From: Turicibacter sp.
Lineage (GTDB): Bacteria; Bacillota; Bacilli; MOL361; Turicibacteraceae
Length of the DNA stretch: 64,000 nt
Reading direction: 5' to 3'
Assembly: GCA_030531025.1 (NCBI GenBank)
Contig: JAUMTV010000005.1
Coordinates: 3,327-67,326 of the forward strand
Shown here: positions 8,332 through 16,934 of the stretch, piece by piece
Numbering within the stretch: position 1 is the stretch's first letter
How the letters are laid out: each line of letters starts with the position of its first letter
Program-made: the position numbers and the translations under genes
Notes under the pieces: generated by a model
The model's input: the letters and a program-made list of their open reading frames with translations, nothing else
What the model was told of the DNA's origin: nothing
Database searches by the model: none

Positions 8332-9213
8332 TTATTCTTTAAATTGATTAGCTCCTGTTAAAAACTGCTCTGCTTTTGTTAAATAAGCAGCTGCAATCAG
8401 ATTAAAATCTAAATGTAAATCCTTACTTAAGCCAATTAAATCTTTATATAAAGCGACATTATGCCATTGTAAACATTGGAATGCACGCCATAAATATAAA
8501 CGACGAGATTCTTCAGACTTCGGTTCACGTCCTAAGTAAACAGGTAAGAATTTTAAAGCTAATTCAAATTCTTTATTTCCAACACACGCTACATCATACA
8601 TTGGGTCGTTATTGCCTGTGAACTCCCAATCTAATAAATAAGTTTGATCAGCTTCCACTACCATATTCGAAATTTGGCTATCATTGTGACAAATAACTTT
8701 TGGAAATTGATCTAAAAATTCACGTTGACTTAAAAATGTTTCTTTTAACTCAAAGTATTTTTCTTCATGCTGATATCCAAAATCAGTCACTAATTTTTCG
8801 TATGCATTTAATCGTTCATATGGTCGGTAATCATCATGTGCTTTTAACTCTGATTCATGTAAGACATGTAACACTTTAGCCACTTCTTCTAAATAAGGAT
8901 CAGGATTTTCAACCTCACTTAAAGGTGTTCCTTCCACAAACTTAGAAATTTTATAACCTGTTTTTGTGTCGAAATAAACCATTTCATTATTAATTCCAAG
9001 CTCGTCAATAATATGAATATTAGCTAACTCTTCTTCACGGTTAACAAACACTTCTGCATTCTTCCCTGGAATACGGAATGTATATTTTTCACCATTGACA
9101 ACAATGACGTACATTAAATTTGACATTCCCCCCATTAAACGATGATCGATATTAACTTCTGCCTCGCTAACCCCTAATGCTTGAGCTGTGACAGATTTAA
9201 TGATATTTTCCAT
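8332..9213 (-). CDS. Choline/ethanolamine kinase-family phosphotransferase
   Basis: About 293 residues with an APH/ChoK fold: MGGMSNLMYVI (nucleotide loop, like the GG.sN of LicA), YTFRIPGKN (lysine/arginine strand), catalytic VICHNDSQISNMV (Brenner motif with HND) and LLDWEFTGNNDPMYDVA (metal-binding Asp). These match LicA-type choline kinases that feed phosphocholine decoration of surface polymers or phospholipid headgroup metabolism. No licB/C/D genes are adjacent, so the substrate could be another amino alcohol. I take the ATG at 9213; an upstream in-frame GTG would sit directly on the AGGAGT ribosome site. Confidence 0.82.
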   Translation of the reverse strand: MENIIKSVTAQALGVSEAEVNIDHRLMGGMSNLMYVIVVNGEKYTFRIPGKNAEVFVNREEELANIHIIDELGINNEMVYFDTKTGYKISKFVEGTPLSEVENPDPYLEEVAKVLHVLHESELKAHDDYRPYERLNAYEKLVTDFGYQHEEKYFELKETFLSQREFLDQFPKVICHNDSQISNMVVEADQTYLLDWEFTGNNDPMYDVACVGNKEFELALKFLPVYLGREPKSEESRRLYLWRAFQCLQWHNVALYKDLIGLSKDLHLDFNLIAAAYLTKAEQFLTGANQFKE

Positions 9214-9388
9214 AAATCTCACTCCTACATTTGCTAATTTGCTATTATTGTACCATAAAATTTTATAAAATAAAGCATTTTACCATTACAGTTTTAAATA
9301 TTGTATGGTATTTTATCAATTGTATCGGTACAATTTTTAAAATTTAAATAACATGATTAGTATGTGAGACCTTAAAATGAACATGCAC

Positions 9389-9934
9389 TTATTTCTCTAA
9401 GTAAAGATCCATCAGTAAGATATCATGATACTGATGATTTAGATAAACATTATCCTTATGGCGGCCGACCATTTCAAATCCATATTTCTTGTACAAGTGA
9501 ATTGCACTTTCATTCCCCTCTTTCACCTCTAAAGAAATCACTCTAATCACGGGATGATTTGTTGCAAACGTGACTAATTCATTCATTATGAATGAACCAA
9601 TGCCCAAGTTCCAATAATCCTTTCTAACCGATAATGATATTTGGGCATTATGACGAATACGTGAGCGATTTGGAGTCGTTAATAAAGCCACAGCCACGAT
9701 TTCATGATCAATCACTCCTACTAACATCACATCATTCTCACTATTTAAGTGCTGACTTATAATCTCCTCTTCTTGTTCTACCGTAAAGCGAAACTCTCCT
9801 TCACCAAATAATAAATTGTCGCTCTCTCCGCCCACGACATTTAAATACTTAATCATGCGAGCAGCTTCAAATGGCTCTGCCTCTTTTAAAGTTAACGTCT
9901 TTCCATTCGCCAAAATCTTCTTGGTATAAATCAT
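9389..9934 (-). CDS. GNAT N-acetyltransferase
   Basis: 181 residues, one GNAT domain: AQISLSVRKDYWNLGIGSFIMNELV contains the acetyl-CoA pyrophosphate loop (here N-L-G-I-G in place of Q/R-G-x-G), followed by ISLEVKEGNESAIHLYKKYGFEMVGRHKDNVY, the C-terminal half shared with RimL/RimJ-like enzymes. Substrate unknown; an amine or protein N-terminus is usual. It follows the next GNAT gene by 12 bp and is probably co-transcribed with it (order on the minus strand: 9947-10366 first). Confidence 0.85.
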   Translation of the reverse strand: MIYTKKILANGKTLTLKEAEPFEAARMIKYLNVVGGESDNLLFGEGEFRFTVEQEEEIISQHLNSENDVMLVGVIDHEIVAVALLTTPNRSRIRHNAQISLSVRKDYWNLGIGSFIMNELVTFATNHPVIRVISLEVKEGNESAIHLYKKYGFEMVGRHKDNVYLNHQYHDILLMDLYLEK

Positions 9935-9946
9935 ATCGTTTCCCCC

Positions 9947-10366
9947 TTATTTTTCTACCCTTATTTGCATTCCACTCGCTCCATTAATAGCGTCCAATGT
10001 TTTAAATCCTAACTTCTCATAAAACACCTCTTTTCCACTTGAACTCATTAATTCCACACATGCATAGCCTCCAACTGGTGTATACGAATTGACCACAGAT
10101 AAAAGCTCATTAACAACTAGTCGTCCATATCCTTTACCTTGATTGTTCGGATGTACAACGACATCTCGAATAAAATAAGCTAGTCCACTATCACCAATCA
10201 TACGTCCCATAGCAACAGCTGTCTCGCCTTCTAAAATAAGCACTGTACAAAATGACTGCTTTAAAGCAAGTTCTAACTGACCTTTAGGTGGAACATTCCA
10301 TCCCACTGATTCGACTAATTTTGAAAATTGTTCAACTGTTAACTCACCTCGTTTAATCTCAACCAT
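9947..10366 (-). CDS. GNAT N-acetyltransferase, small
   Basis: 139 residues. VVHPNNQGKGYGRLVVNELL is the Q-G-x-G-x-G/A acetyl-CoA loop, and FYEKLGFKTLD gives the terminal beta strand. Similar to small aminoglycoside/arylalkylamine-type GNATs of Firmicutes; substrate unknown. GGAGTGAAG precedes the ATG. It is the first gene of a likely two-gene unit. Confidence 0.85.
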   Translation of the reverse strand: MVEIKRGELTVEQFSKLVESVGWNVPPKGQLELALKQSFCTVLILEGETAVAMGRMIGDSGLAYFIRDVVVHPNNQGKGYGRLVVNELLSVVNSYTPVGGYACVELMSSSGKEVFYEKLGFKTLDAINGASGMQIRVEK

Positions 10367-10453
10367 CTCTCTTCACTCCATTTAATATCAATTATAATTT
10401 TAGAAGCAATCATATCATAATTGGATAAAAATCCGAACTTTTTCCAATAAATT

Positions 10454-10480
10454 AAAAGAGCGATTCAATTTCGCTCTTTT
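10454..10480 (-). terminator. Terminator after the 10592 GNAT gene
   Basis: AAAAGAGCGA / TCGCTCTTTT stem with a seven-base loop, about 110 bp past the stop of the upstream minus-strand gene. Confidence 0.75.
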
Positions 10481-10591
10481 TTTACTTTGATTAGCTACTT
10501 CCCATAAAAAAATAAGACTCTATTTTCAATTATCAGAATCATTTTAAACAATAACGTATCGTCAACTGATGAAGTTCATGAGAATACTTAA

Positions 10592-11383
10592 TTATTGACG
10601 GACAATCATCTTCCATTTTCCTATCGTTTTAAAGCCTAATTTATGATAAACAGATCCTGCTTCAAGATTATCATAAAATAAACAAAGCGTCTTACCTTCA
10701 CTTAATAAGTCTTGACATAATCTTGATAAAGCTTGCGTCATAAGTCCTTGACGACGATAACTTTTATGTGTCGCAACACTCACAACCATGGCAGACTTCG
10801 AATTCTCAGCAGCTGTTTGAACCGTACAAATCACTTCACCATTTTCATTTTCAATAAAATAAATACGACCTGATTGATCCTCAATCTTTTGACGAATGCG
10901 ATCTGCAGAGTGACGATTCATGGCATCAAATTCTTCAATACTTAGTAATAACTCAAAAACACGGTCGGCATCTTCTAATTTAGCTAATTGGACATTAACA
11001 TGAACAGATTGTAAATATTCATTATCAACTAATTCACAAAAATACATGTCTTTATCTTCTGACTGTTCAAAGCATGATTTAAATTGATCAACTAAATCAG
11101 ATTTACCTGAAATGATTTTAATCCCCTCATCTTGTAATATTTGATCCTTAAAATATGAAACTGATTGATCAGTATCAATAAAATACGGAATATAATTCTC
11201 TCGATAACGTAATAATACGCCTGTTAAAGCGTCATTTTCATCAAAGTTTCCCCATACCGTTTGAATATCTGAATCAAATCCGTAATTTTCAATATCTCCA
11301 ATTTGAAATAAATTCAATCCTGGATTTTGACCTAAAAATTGCATTGTCATTTCATAATCATTTTTTGTTAGTTGCCTAAACAT
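10592..11383 (-). CDS. GNAT acetyltransferase with N-terminal extension
   Basis: 263 residues. The N-terminal half (about 1-130) resembles the degenerate GNAT-like domain of two-domain acetyltransferases; the C-terminal half has the catalytic fold, with VSVATHKSYRRQGLMTQALS as the acetyl-CoA loop (R-R-Q-G-L-M) and LFYDNLEAGSVYHKLGFKTIG as the final strand and helix. Substrate unknown. GATAGGAGGGG precedes the ATG. Third GNAT gene within 2 kb, though in a separate transcription unit. Confidence 0.82.
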   Translation of the reverse strand: MFRQLTKNDYEMTMQFLGQNPGLNLFQIGDIENYGFDSDIQTVWGNFDENDALTGVLLRYRENYIPYFIDTDQSVSYFKDQILQDEGIKIISGKSDLVDQFKSCFEQSEDKDMYFCELVDNEYLQSVHVNVQLAKLEDADRVFELLLSIEEFDAMNRHSADRIRQKIEDQSGRIYFIENENGEVICTVQTAAENSKSAMVVSVATHKSYRRQGLMTQALSRLCQDLLSEGKTLCLFYDNLEAGSVYHKLGFKTIGKWKMIVRQ

Positions 11384-11508
11384 ATAACCCCTCCTATCTT
11401 CTCATCAATTAAATCCAATTATTACCTTTTTATTGAATTTAATAGCTATTATATAACAAAGGAACCATAAAACCAATACCAATTGATAAAAATATAGCTT
11501 CTATCCTT

Positions 11509-11642
11509 GCTAGGATTTTAATCATACATAAGTACACATTTGAACAAAAAAATTAAAGGAATCAAACCGCTCAAAGAGCAGCTTAATTCCTCTCGGTTAC
11601 AGGTATAGAATTTCTTCACCCACACCAGTTGACAAAGAGCCC
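11509..11642 (+). mobile_element. Solo right end of an ISL3-family element
   Basis: Bases 11509-11636 are identical to 16695-16822, the 3' end of the ISL3 transposase gene plus the right terminal sequence, in the same orientation. The copy encodes only the last dozen or so codons of a transposase. It ends in TTGACAAAGAGCC, whose complement begins GGCTCTTTGTCAA, in keeping with the GG-starting ends of ISL3 elements. The rest of the element is missing. Confidence 0.85.
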
Positions 11643-11700
11643 GAATAAAAAAGAGCCAACCAACTAACCATCAAGCCTAAGGTTAGTCTGTTGACTCCAA

Positions 11701-11730
11701 TAAATATTTATTCCGGCGAATAAATATTTA
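11701..11730. repeat. Perfect 13-bp palindromic hairpin
   Basis: TAAATATTTATTC and its exact complement around a CGGC loop. No T-run follows closely. It may be an operator or a structured RNA end; nothing else supports either. Confidence 0.5.
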
Positions 11731-12087
11731 CGTTCTTATTAATTTCTAAAATAAGATTATCACAATTATATTTATTTGTCAATCTTAAAATTCAACAAAC
11801 AAAAGCAGGTATCTAAAAAAAATATATGTTTTTATTTATTCTGATTTTTCAAGTCCAAAGCCACAAAGTATGAAGCAAAAATCATCATATTCATTCTCAC
11901 CCTGTTATTCACCTCAAACTCAACACAAAGGAAACATCCTTAACAATTGTTTAGTTTATTATCGACACTCGAATGATATATAGTCACATAGCTCCTAAAA
12001 TCCAAGAAGTTGCTATTAATAAGTTTGAAAAAAATCGTTATGTTAACAAATCATAGTTTTCTTATTAAATAATAAAAATTTAGAAGC

Positions 12088-12120
12088 AAAAAAGACTTTC
12101 TCAAAACAAATGAGAAAGTC
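12088..12120 (-). terminator. Terminator of the P-type ATPase gene
   Basis: GACTTTCTCA / TGAGAAAGTC stem with a seven-base loop and T6 on the minus strand, about 80 bp past the stop codon. Confidence 0.85.
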
Positions 12121-12197
12121 CTACAAACTATTTCATCAAACATATCTAAATTTAACTCTATCATCATTACATTAGTTTGTAAATTCTAATAATCACT

Positions 12198-14519
12198 TTA
12201 ATTATATTTTTTGATAAACCTTTGTAATAAAAAACGAGTGATTTCTTTGACTAGAAGACCTGATAAAACAATAAAAACCGTTAAAATCATTAATTGATAA
12301 GGTAAGAAAACTAAATGAAGTAATGAATGAAAAAGCAAGATTGCTAGCATAAATCCTCCTACCATACAAGTACAAACAAATAGACGTAGTTTATTCATCG
12401 GTATACATGAAACAATTACCGCTTGCATACTAATCAACGCAACACATAAATACATCATTGTCATTGACTGATACTGATTGATATTAAAGAAGGATGCAGT
12501 AAATTCAATAAAGAGAATACAAGCCAAAACCCCTAACCCATTTGGAGCTGCCTTTGCAAAGACTACAGGCAAGAATTTCCCCTGAATTTTTTCAACATTC
12601 GATTCTAATAACGTAAGAAAAGCAGGAAAAGCCTCAACAACTAGATCAATCAAAGTGATTTGAATTGGTATAAATGGAAATGGAATATTCATCACTGCAC
12701 AGACAATAGTAAGAAATATTGAATAAATGGTTTTAATAAAGAAAACACTGGCGACACGTGTAACATTATTGACAACAAGTCTTCCTTCTAATACAACATC
12801 TGGTAAACAAGAAAAGTCCGAATTTAGAAGAACGATTTGTGATAACTGTTTAACTGCCTCACTTCCTTCAGCAATTGCAATTGAACAATCTGCCTCTCTT
12901 AAGGCTAACATATCATTAACACCATCTCCAGTCATCGCTACTGTATGACCTTTTCGTTGTAAGGCTTGAACTAATAGACATTTTTGATTCGGGGTAACAC
13001 GCCCAAAAACAGAATATTGATTCACAATTTCATCAAAGTTTTCATCACTAGAATCAAAGCAACTCATATCTAAGCATCGATCATAATTGGCTAAGCCTGC
13101 TTGTTTAGCAATAGCACTTACAGCTTCGATATGGTCACCAGAAATTATTTTAACCTCGACACCTTCTTGTTTAAAATAATCCAATGTTTTATTAACATCT
13201 TTACGAATTGTATCCGTTAATACAATTGCTAACAGAGGAGTTAATTCAGGTAAAGGATGCTTTGCACTTACAACTTCTTTAGTATGTGCAATCATAATAA
13301 CGCGTTTTCCATTTTTCATTTCATCAATCAATGACTCAGGTAATGAATTTATCAAGCGATCAGGTGCCCCCATGATTATAGTACCGTAATTCTCAAAGGT
13401 CTGAGCACCCCATTTACGAACTGAAGAAAAAGCAACCTTACTGATTGGCTGATGTAAATCATTTAATTCAAAGTAATCACATAATGCTTGATAAGTCATA
13501 TTATTATCATCACTATAATGAAGATAAGAACCAAAATATTTATTGAATTCTTCTTGATTTGAAGCTAGCGTATAAACATTTTCTACTTTTAGTTTTCCAT
13601 TCGTAATTGTCCCTGTTTTATCTAAGCATAATGTATCAACTCGTGCTAAAGTTTCAAGTGAGTATAAGTCTTGAATTAAAACTTTTTGTTTTGCTAATTT
13701 AGAAACCCCAGTAGCTAAACTAACACTAATCAAAAGAACAAGACCTTTAGGGAGCATTCCTAATAATCCTGCTGAACTTAAAACCACAGCATCGGCTAAA
13801 GAATTTTGTCTTAAAAAATAAGCCTCTACAAATAAAATAACCCCTAAAGGAATAATCATAAAACTTGTCACACGAGTTACTTTTTTCATAGAATTTAACA
13901 ATTCAGATTGAAGTGCTTTTGCCTTTTTAACTTCATTAGAAATCTTTGAAGCATAATTTTCACTTCCAACATGTATGACTCTTGCATAACACTTTCCACT
14001 AATAACACTACTTCCTGAAAGAAGCATCGCTTCTTTTCCCTTATGTATCGGATCAGATTCACCTGTAAGCAATGATTCATTCGCCTCAATTTCACCATGA
14101 ATAACAATAGCATCACAACTGATTTGTTGTCCACTATCTAAAACCATCACATCATCTCTAACTAACTCTTCACAAGATATTAATCTCTCTTCTCCATCGC
14201 GGATAACTTTAACACCAGGAATCATTAATAAAGAAAGCTCATCTATAAGTTTTTTAGCTCTAAACTCTTGAATAATCCCAATTAAGACATTAGTAATAAT
14301 AATAAAGATAAAGACAATGTTTGTCCATGCTCCCACCATTGCTAATGCAATAGCAATCAAAACATTTAATAAGTTAAATAAGGTACAAATATTCTCCTTT
14401 AAAATTTGTCCTTTAGTCCTACTAATAGACTGTTGTGTAGTATTCGTAAGCCCCTTTTCGATTCGATCTTGAACCTCTTTAGTAGACAAACCTATTTGCG
14501 ATTGTTTAAAATTTGACAT
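12198..14519 (-). CDS. P-type cation-translocating ATPase (CtpE-like)
   Basis: 773 residues with all P-type signatures: actuator loop LTGESD (151-156), phosphorylation site DKTGT (Asp300), nucleotide-domain KWGAQTF, and hinge MTGDGVNDMLAL. TM4 reads GMLPKGLVLL, close to the PEGL of P2 pumps, and SLETLARVD before the Asp resembles actinobacterial CtpE Ca2+ ATPases. No N-terminal CxxC metal domain and no CPC in TM4, so it is not a copper/zinc pump; calcium or magnesium transport is likely by family. Ten or so helices predicted. GAAGGTGAAG precedes the ATG. It lies between two identical ISL3 right ends, suggesting an accessory gene. Confidence 0.88.
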   Translation of the reverse strand: MSNFKQSQIGLSTKEVQDRIEKGLTNTTQQSISRTKGQILKENICTLFNLLNVLIAIALAMVGAWTNIVFIFIIITNVLIGIIQEFRAKKLIDELSLLMIPGVKVIRDGEERLISCEELVRDDVMVLDSGQQISCDAIVIHGEIEANESLLTGESDPIHKGKEAMLLSGSSVISGKCYARVIHVGSENYASKISNEVKKAKALQSELLNSMKKVTRVTSFMIIPLGVILFVEAYFLRQNSLADAVVLSSAGLLGMLPKGLVLLISVSLATGVSKLAKQKVLIQDLYSLETLARVDTLCLDKTGTITNGKLKVENVYTLASNQEEFNKYFGSYLHYSDDNNMTYQALCDYFELNDLHQPISKVAFSSVRKWGAQTFENYGTIIMGAPDRLINSLPESLIDEMKNGKRVIMIAHTKEVVSAKHPLPELTPLLAIVLTDTIRKDVNKTLDYFKQEGVEVKIISGDHIEAVSAIAKQAGLANYDRCLDMSCFDSSDENFDEIVNQYSVFGRVTPNQKCLLVQALQRKGHTVAMTGDGVNDMLALREADCSIAIAEGSEAVKQLSQIVLLNSDFSCLPDVVLEGRLVVNNVTRVASVFFIKTIYSIFLTIVCAVMNIPFPFIPIQITLIDLVVEAFPAFLTLLESNVEKIQGKFLPVVFAKAAPNGLGVLACILFIEFTASFFNINQYQSMTMMYLCVALISMQAVIVSCIPMNKLRLFVCTCMVGGFMLAILLFHSLLHLVFLPYQLMILTVFIVLSGLLVKEITRFLLQRFIKKYN

Positions 14520-15121
14520 ACTTCACCTTCTTTACATTTTTACTATAACAATAGCATATTTTGTTATTTTTTTCAAAAAAAGTATATTAAATTTAACAAA
14601 GAATAGTATTTTTATAAAGAATCGATGAACAAGTTAAACATCTTTTATAGGTGTCACTTTTCATTAGATAAATCAATTTCTTCAACTTTTTTTCAACAAG
14701 AACAGATTATTCTAACCTTATTCATAACCCAATAACTTTTATCGGTGACCAAAGCAAGATTATTTAAAAGACTCTCTCAAAAATGAGGGAAATTCTTTTA
14801 TAATCTTTTCGATTCAAAAAGAAGCTAAACATGATGAATCCTTTAAATTCAGATAGAGTGATATTGATTTTGAAACTAAAGAACTATTGTTTAACCTTCG
14901 ATGAAGAAACTGTTGAACGATCTACCTCAAAGACCATGCAAAGTAATAGATGTATTTTGATGGTAGATAAACTAATTTTCGAAATGAGAAGCACAGCAAG
15001 ATGAAAACAAAAAAAATTATGGTGATTATTATTATACTGATTACGACTTTATTTATACTAATCAAGACAATAATCCTATAAATTCTAGGTTCTGTTTTAA
15101 AATAAAATTGTTAATAACATC
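14520..15121. other. Upstream region of the ATPase gene with two tiny overlapping ORFs
   Basis: No convincing gene. On the plus strand 14834-15004 could encode 56 residues and overlaps by ATGA a 26-residue hydrophobic ORF at 15001-15081 (MKTKKIMVIIIILITTLFI). Neither has a good ribosome site, and both may be remnants. The ATPase promoter should lie in the AT-rich first 80 bp. Confidence 0.4.
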
Positions 15122-15157
15122 AAAAAGACAACCATTTTTTGTAATGGTTGTCTTTTT
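15122..15157. terminator. Strong bidirectional terminator
   Basis: 15-bp stem AAAAAGACAACCATT / AATGGTTGTCTTTTT with a six-base loop, immediately after the stop of the minus-strand gene at 15161. Confidence 0.9.
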
Positions 15158-15160
15158 AAA

Positions 15161-15469
15161 TTAGAATTCATCAATATCTGAAAGCTGAATGGCGTATACT
15201 ATCCAATTACTATCCTCTTTACAGATACTAAGGGTTAAATTTACTGTTACAATATCTGATGGAAACTGTAATTCTATATCAACATTGTAACCTACCTCGG
15301 TTTCTTTATTAAATAGTTCTTTTAATTGAATATCATTTACTGTTATATCTGATTCGTATTTTTCAGATGCTCGAATCGGAGCCAAACCGTAATTATTTTT
15401 TATGAACATAGTATAACCTTCCACAGTAAAGTACGGTTTCAAATCTTCAATTAGATGAAAGAAGTTCAT
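15161..15469 (-). CDS. Hypothetical protein, probably 5'-truncated at the IS junction
   Basis: Up to 102 residues, not recognised; alternating beta pattern (VDIELQFPSDIVTVNLTLSICKEDSNWIVYAIQLSD) resembling the C-terminal NTF2-like or DUF4878-type beta sheet of exported proteins. The first codons overlap the start of the truncated ISL3 transposase, so the original N-terminus was probably replaced when the IS lost its left end. No ribosome site precedes the ATG at 15469. Best seen as the 3' part of a formerly larger gene with its terminator intact. Confidence 0.4.
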   Translation of the reverse strand: MNFFHLIEDLKPYFTVEGYTMFIKNNYGLAPIRASEKYESDITVNDIQLKELFNKETEVGYNVDIELQFPSDIVTVNLTLSICKEDSNWIVYAIQLSDIDEF

Positions 15470-15915
15470 ATTAAAGGAATCCGTTCTAAAGTTGTTTCAG
15501 GCATCCTCTCTTTTCAGCCTACCCATTGTTATCAGTGTGGCCATGTTTTTGATTCAGGTATTATTAAACATGGCTTCAAAACCTCTCGTATTAAGATGAT
15601 GAAACTCTCTGGTTTTGATACGTATCTCGATTTAAAAAAACAACGTTATAAATGCCTTCATTGTCACCGTACCTTTACACTCGAAACCTCTCTAGTCGAA
15701 TCTAACTGCTATATTTCTACTCCTGTTAAACAGGCCATTTTCCTGGAGGCCAGTCACAAGAAATCTGAGATGGATATTGCTCGTGAACTCAACGTTTCTC
15801 ATTCAACCGTCAATCGTGTCATCCACACGTCTTACGAAGAACAGCCACTTCACTTTAATTCCCTCCCAAAGGTGCTTTGTTTTAATGAGTTTAAGTCTGT
15901 TAAGTCTGCTCAGGG

Positions 15916-15960
15916 TCACCTGCCATGCGAAGCATGTTTCCTCCACTGGTAGGGAATGGG
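15916..15960 (+). repeat. Short hairpin insertion, copy a (45 bp)
   Basis: Begins TCACCTGCCA, contains CATGC-GAA-GCATG (a perfect small hairpin) and TCCTCC, and ends TGGTAGGGAATGGG. Outer CCTGCCA / TGGTAGG can pair with one wobble. Removing these 45 bases restores the expected ISL3 reading QGAMSFIFCDA. Confidence 0.7.
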
Positions 15961-16169
15961 AGCTATGTCTTTTATCTTTTGCGATGCTTCTATGATTGAT
16001 ACCGTTAAAGATCGCCGTTTAAGTACCTTAAAGCCTTATTTCATGCGTTTCTCAAAAGTTGCTCGTGAAGGTGTCACACATTTTGTCATTGATATGTACG
16101 CCCCTTATATGACACTCATTAAAGAGGTGTTTCCGAACGCTAAGATTGTATTAGATAAATTTCATATGG

Positions 16170-16217
16170 GTCACCTGGTAGTGAGTTTACGAACAATCCT
16201 CCTCTACCAGGGAATGG
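16170..16217 (+). repeat. Short hairpin insertion, copy b (48 bp)
   Basis: Begins GTCACCTGGTAG, contains TCCTCC, and ends CTACCAGGGAATGG; CCTGGTAG and CTACCAGG form a perfect 8-bp stem. Removing it restores contiguous DKFHMVQLLSRALN. ATGG occurs on both sides and could be a target duplication. Confidence 0.75.
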
Positions 16218-16934
16218 TTCAACTTTTATCTCGTGCCCTTAATAAAACTCGTATTCGTTTCATGAACCAAAACAAAGAATTCTACAATAAATTCAAACGC
16301 TACTGGCGTTTATTATTAATGGATCAAGCTAACTTAGATGGAGTGAACTATTACTACTGTCCGTGTTTTAAAAAGCAAATGACTCTATTCGATATCGTTG
16401 AATCATTACTCGCTCTTACTCCTGAATTAAAAGCCACTTATGACTTCTATCAAACCATCAAACAGGCGATTAAACTTCGCCACTTTGATGATTTTCATCA
16501 TGCCATTCAACACCCATCTGGACTTGCTTTCGACTGAAATGAAAACAGCTATAAAGACATTAACTAACTACCAATATTACATCAAAAATACGATTAACCC
16601 CCCCTATACAAATGGGGTTCTTGAAGGTATTAATAACAAGATTAAAGTGATTAAACGTATCGCCTTTGGATACCGTAGCTTTTATCATTTCAAAGCTAGG
16701 ATTTTAATCATACATAAGTACACATTTGAACAAAAAAATTAAAGGAATCAAACCGCTCAAAGAGCAGCTTAATTCCTCTCGGTTACAGGTATAGAATTTC
16801 TTCACCCACACCAGTTGACAAACTTGCTAATAGAAGTCAACCCTATTTTAAGCTTTTATTCATAAAAATTTTATCGTTTTTTCTGTATGACAAAATAGAC
16901 ACTAAGAGAGTGCCTTTTTAATTATTCCTTTTCT

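Larger units (their letters stand above)
11384..12087. other. Gene-free interval with IS remnant and hairpins
   Basis: AT-rich, no plausible gene. It holds the ISL3 right-end remnant (11509-11642), a CTAACC / GGTTAG hairpin followed on the minus strand by a T6 run (11650-11693), a perfect 13-bp palindromic hairpin (11701-11730), and otherwise unstructured sequence. Confidence 0.7.
15455..16742 (+). pseudogene. ISL3 transposase carrying two short in-frame insertions and a frameshift
   Basis: The DDE transposase reads from the zinc motif THCYQCGH through KCLHCHRTF, the HTH (DIARELNVSHSTVNRVI), MSFIFCDA, VIDMYAPYM, then FYNKFKRYWRLLL and finally the GVLEGINNKIKVIKRIAFGYR tail. Four lesions: the N-terminus is missing; a 45-bp insertion (15916-15960) adds an in-frame TAG before MSFIFCDA; a 48-bp insertion (16170-16217) adds 16 residues (GHLVVSLRTILLYQGM) between DKFHM and VQLLSRALN, which are contiguous in the family; and a frame change near 16510-16530 separates the last 70 residues. 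Not functional. Confidence 0.88.
15455..16829 (+). mobile_element. ISL3-family insertion sequence, left end missing
   Basis: Contains most of an ISL3 transposase gene and a right end identical to the remnant at 11509-11636. No left terminal repeat is visible, and the transposase starts within the region normally preceding the CxxC zinc motif. Right boundary near 16822; the terminal GGCTCT complement seen in the other copy is altered here. Confidence 0.85.

Noticed and set aside
11641..11693. T-box or other leader RNA next to the ISL3 remnant
   Set aside because: The paired segments are simple hairpins and the nearest downstream gene in either direction is far away or starts on the other side.
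14834..15081. Two tiny overlapping plus-strand ORFs with an ATGA junction, the second very hydrophobic
   Set aside because: They look like a toxin-peptide or coupled pair, but neither has a usable ribosome site and the region is decayed; kept only as a note on the interval.
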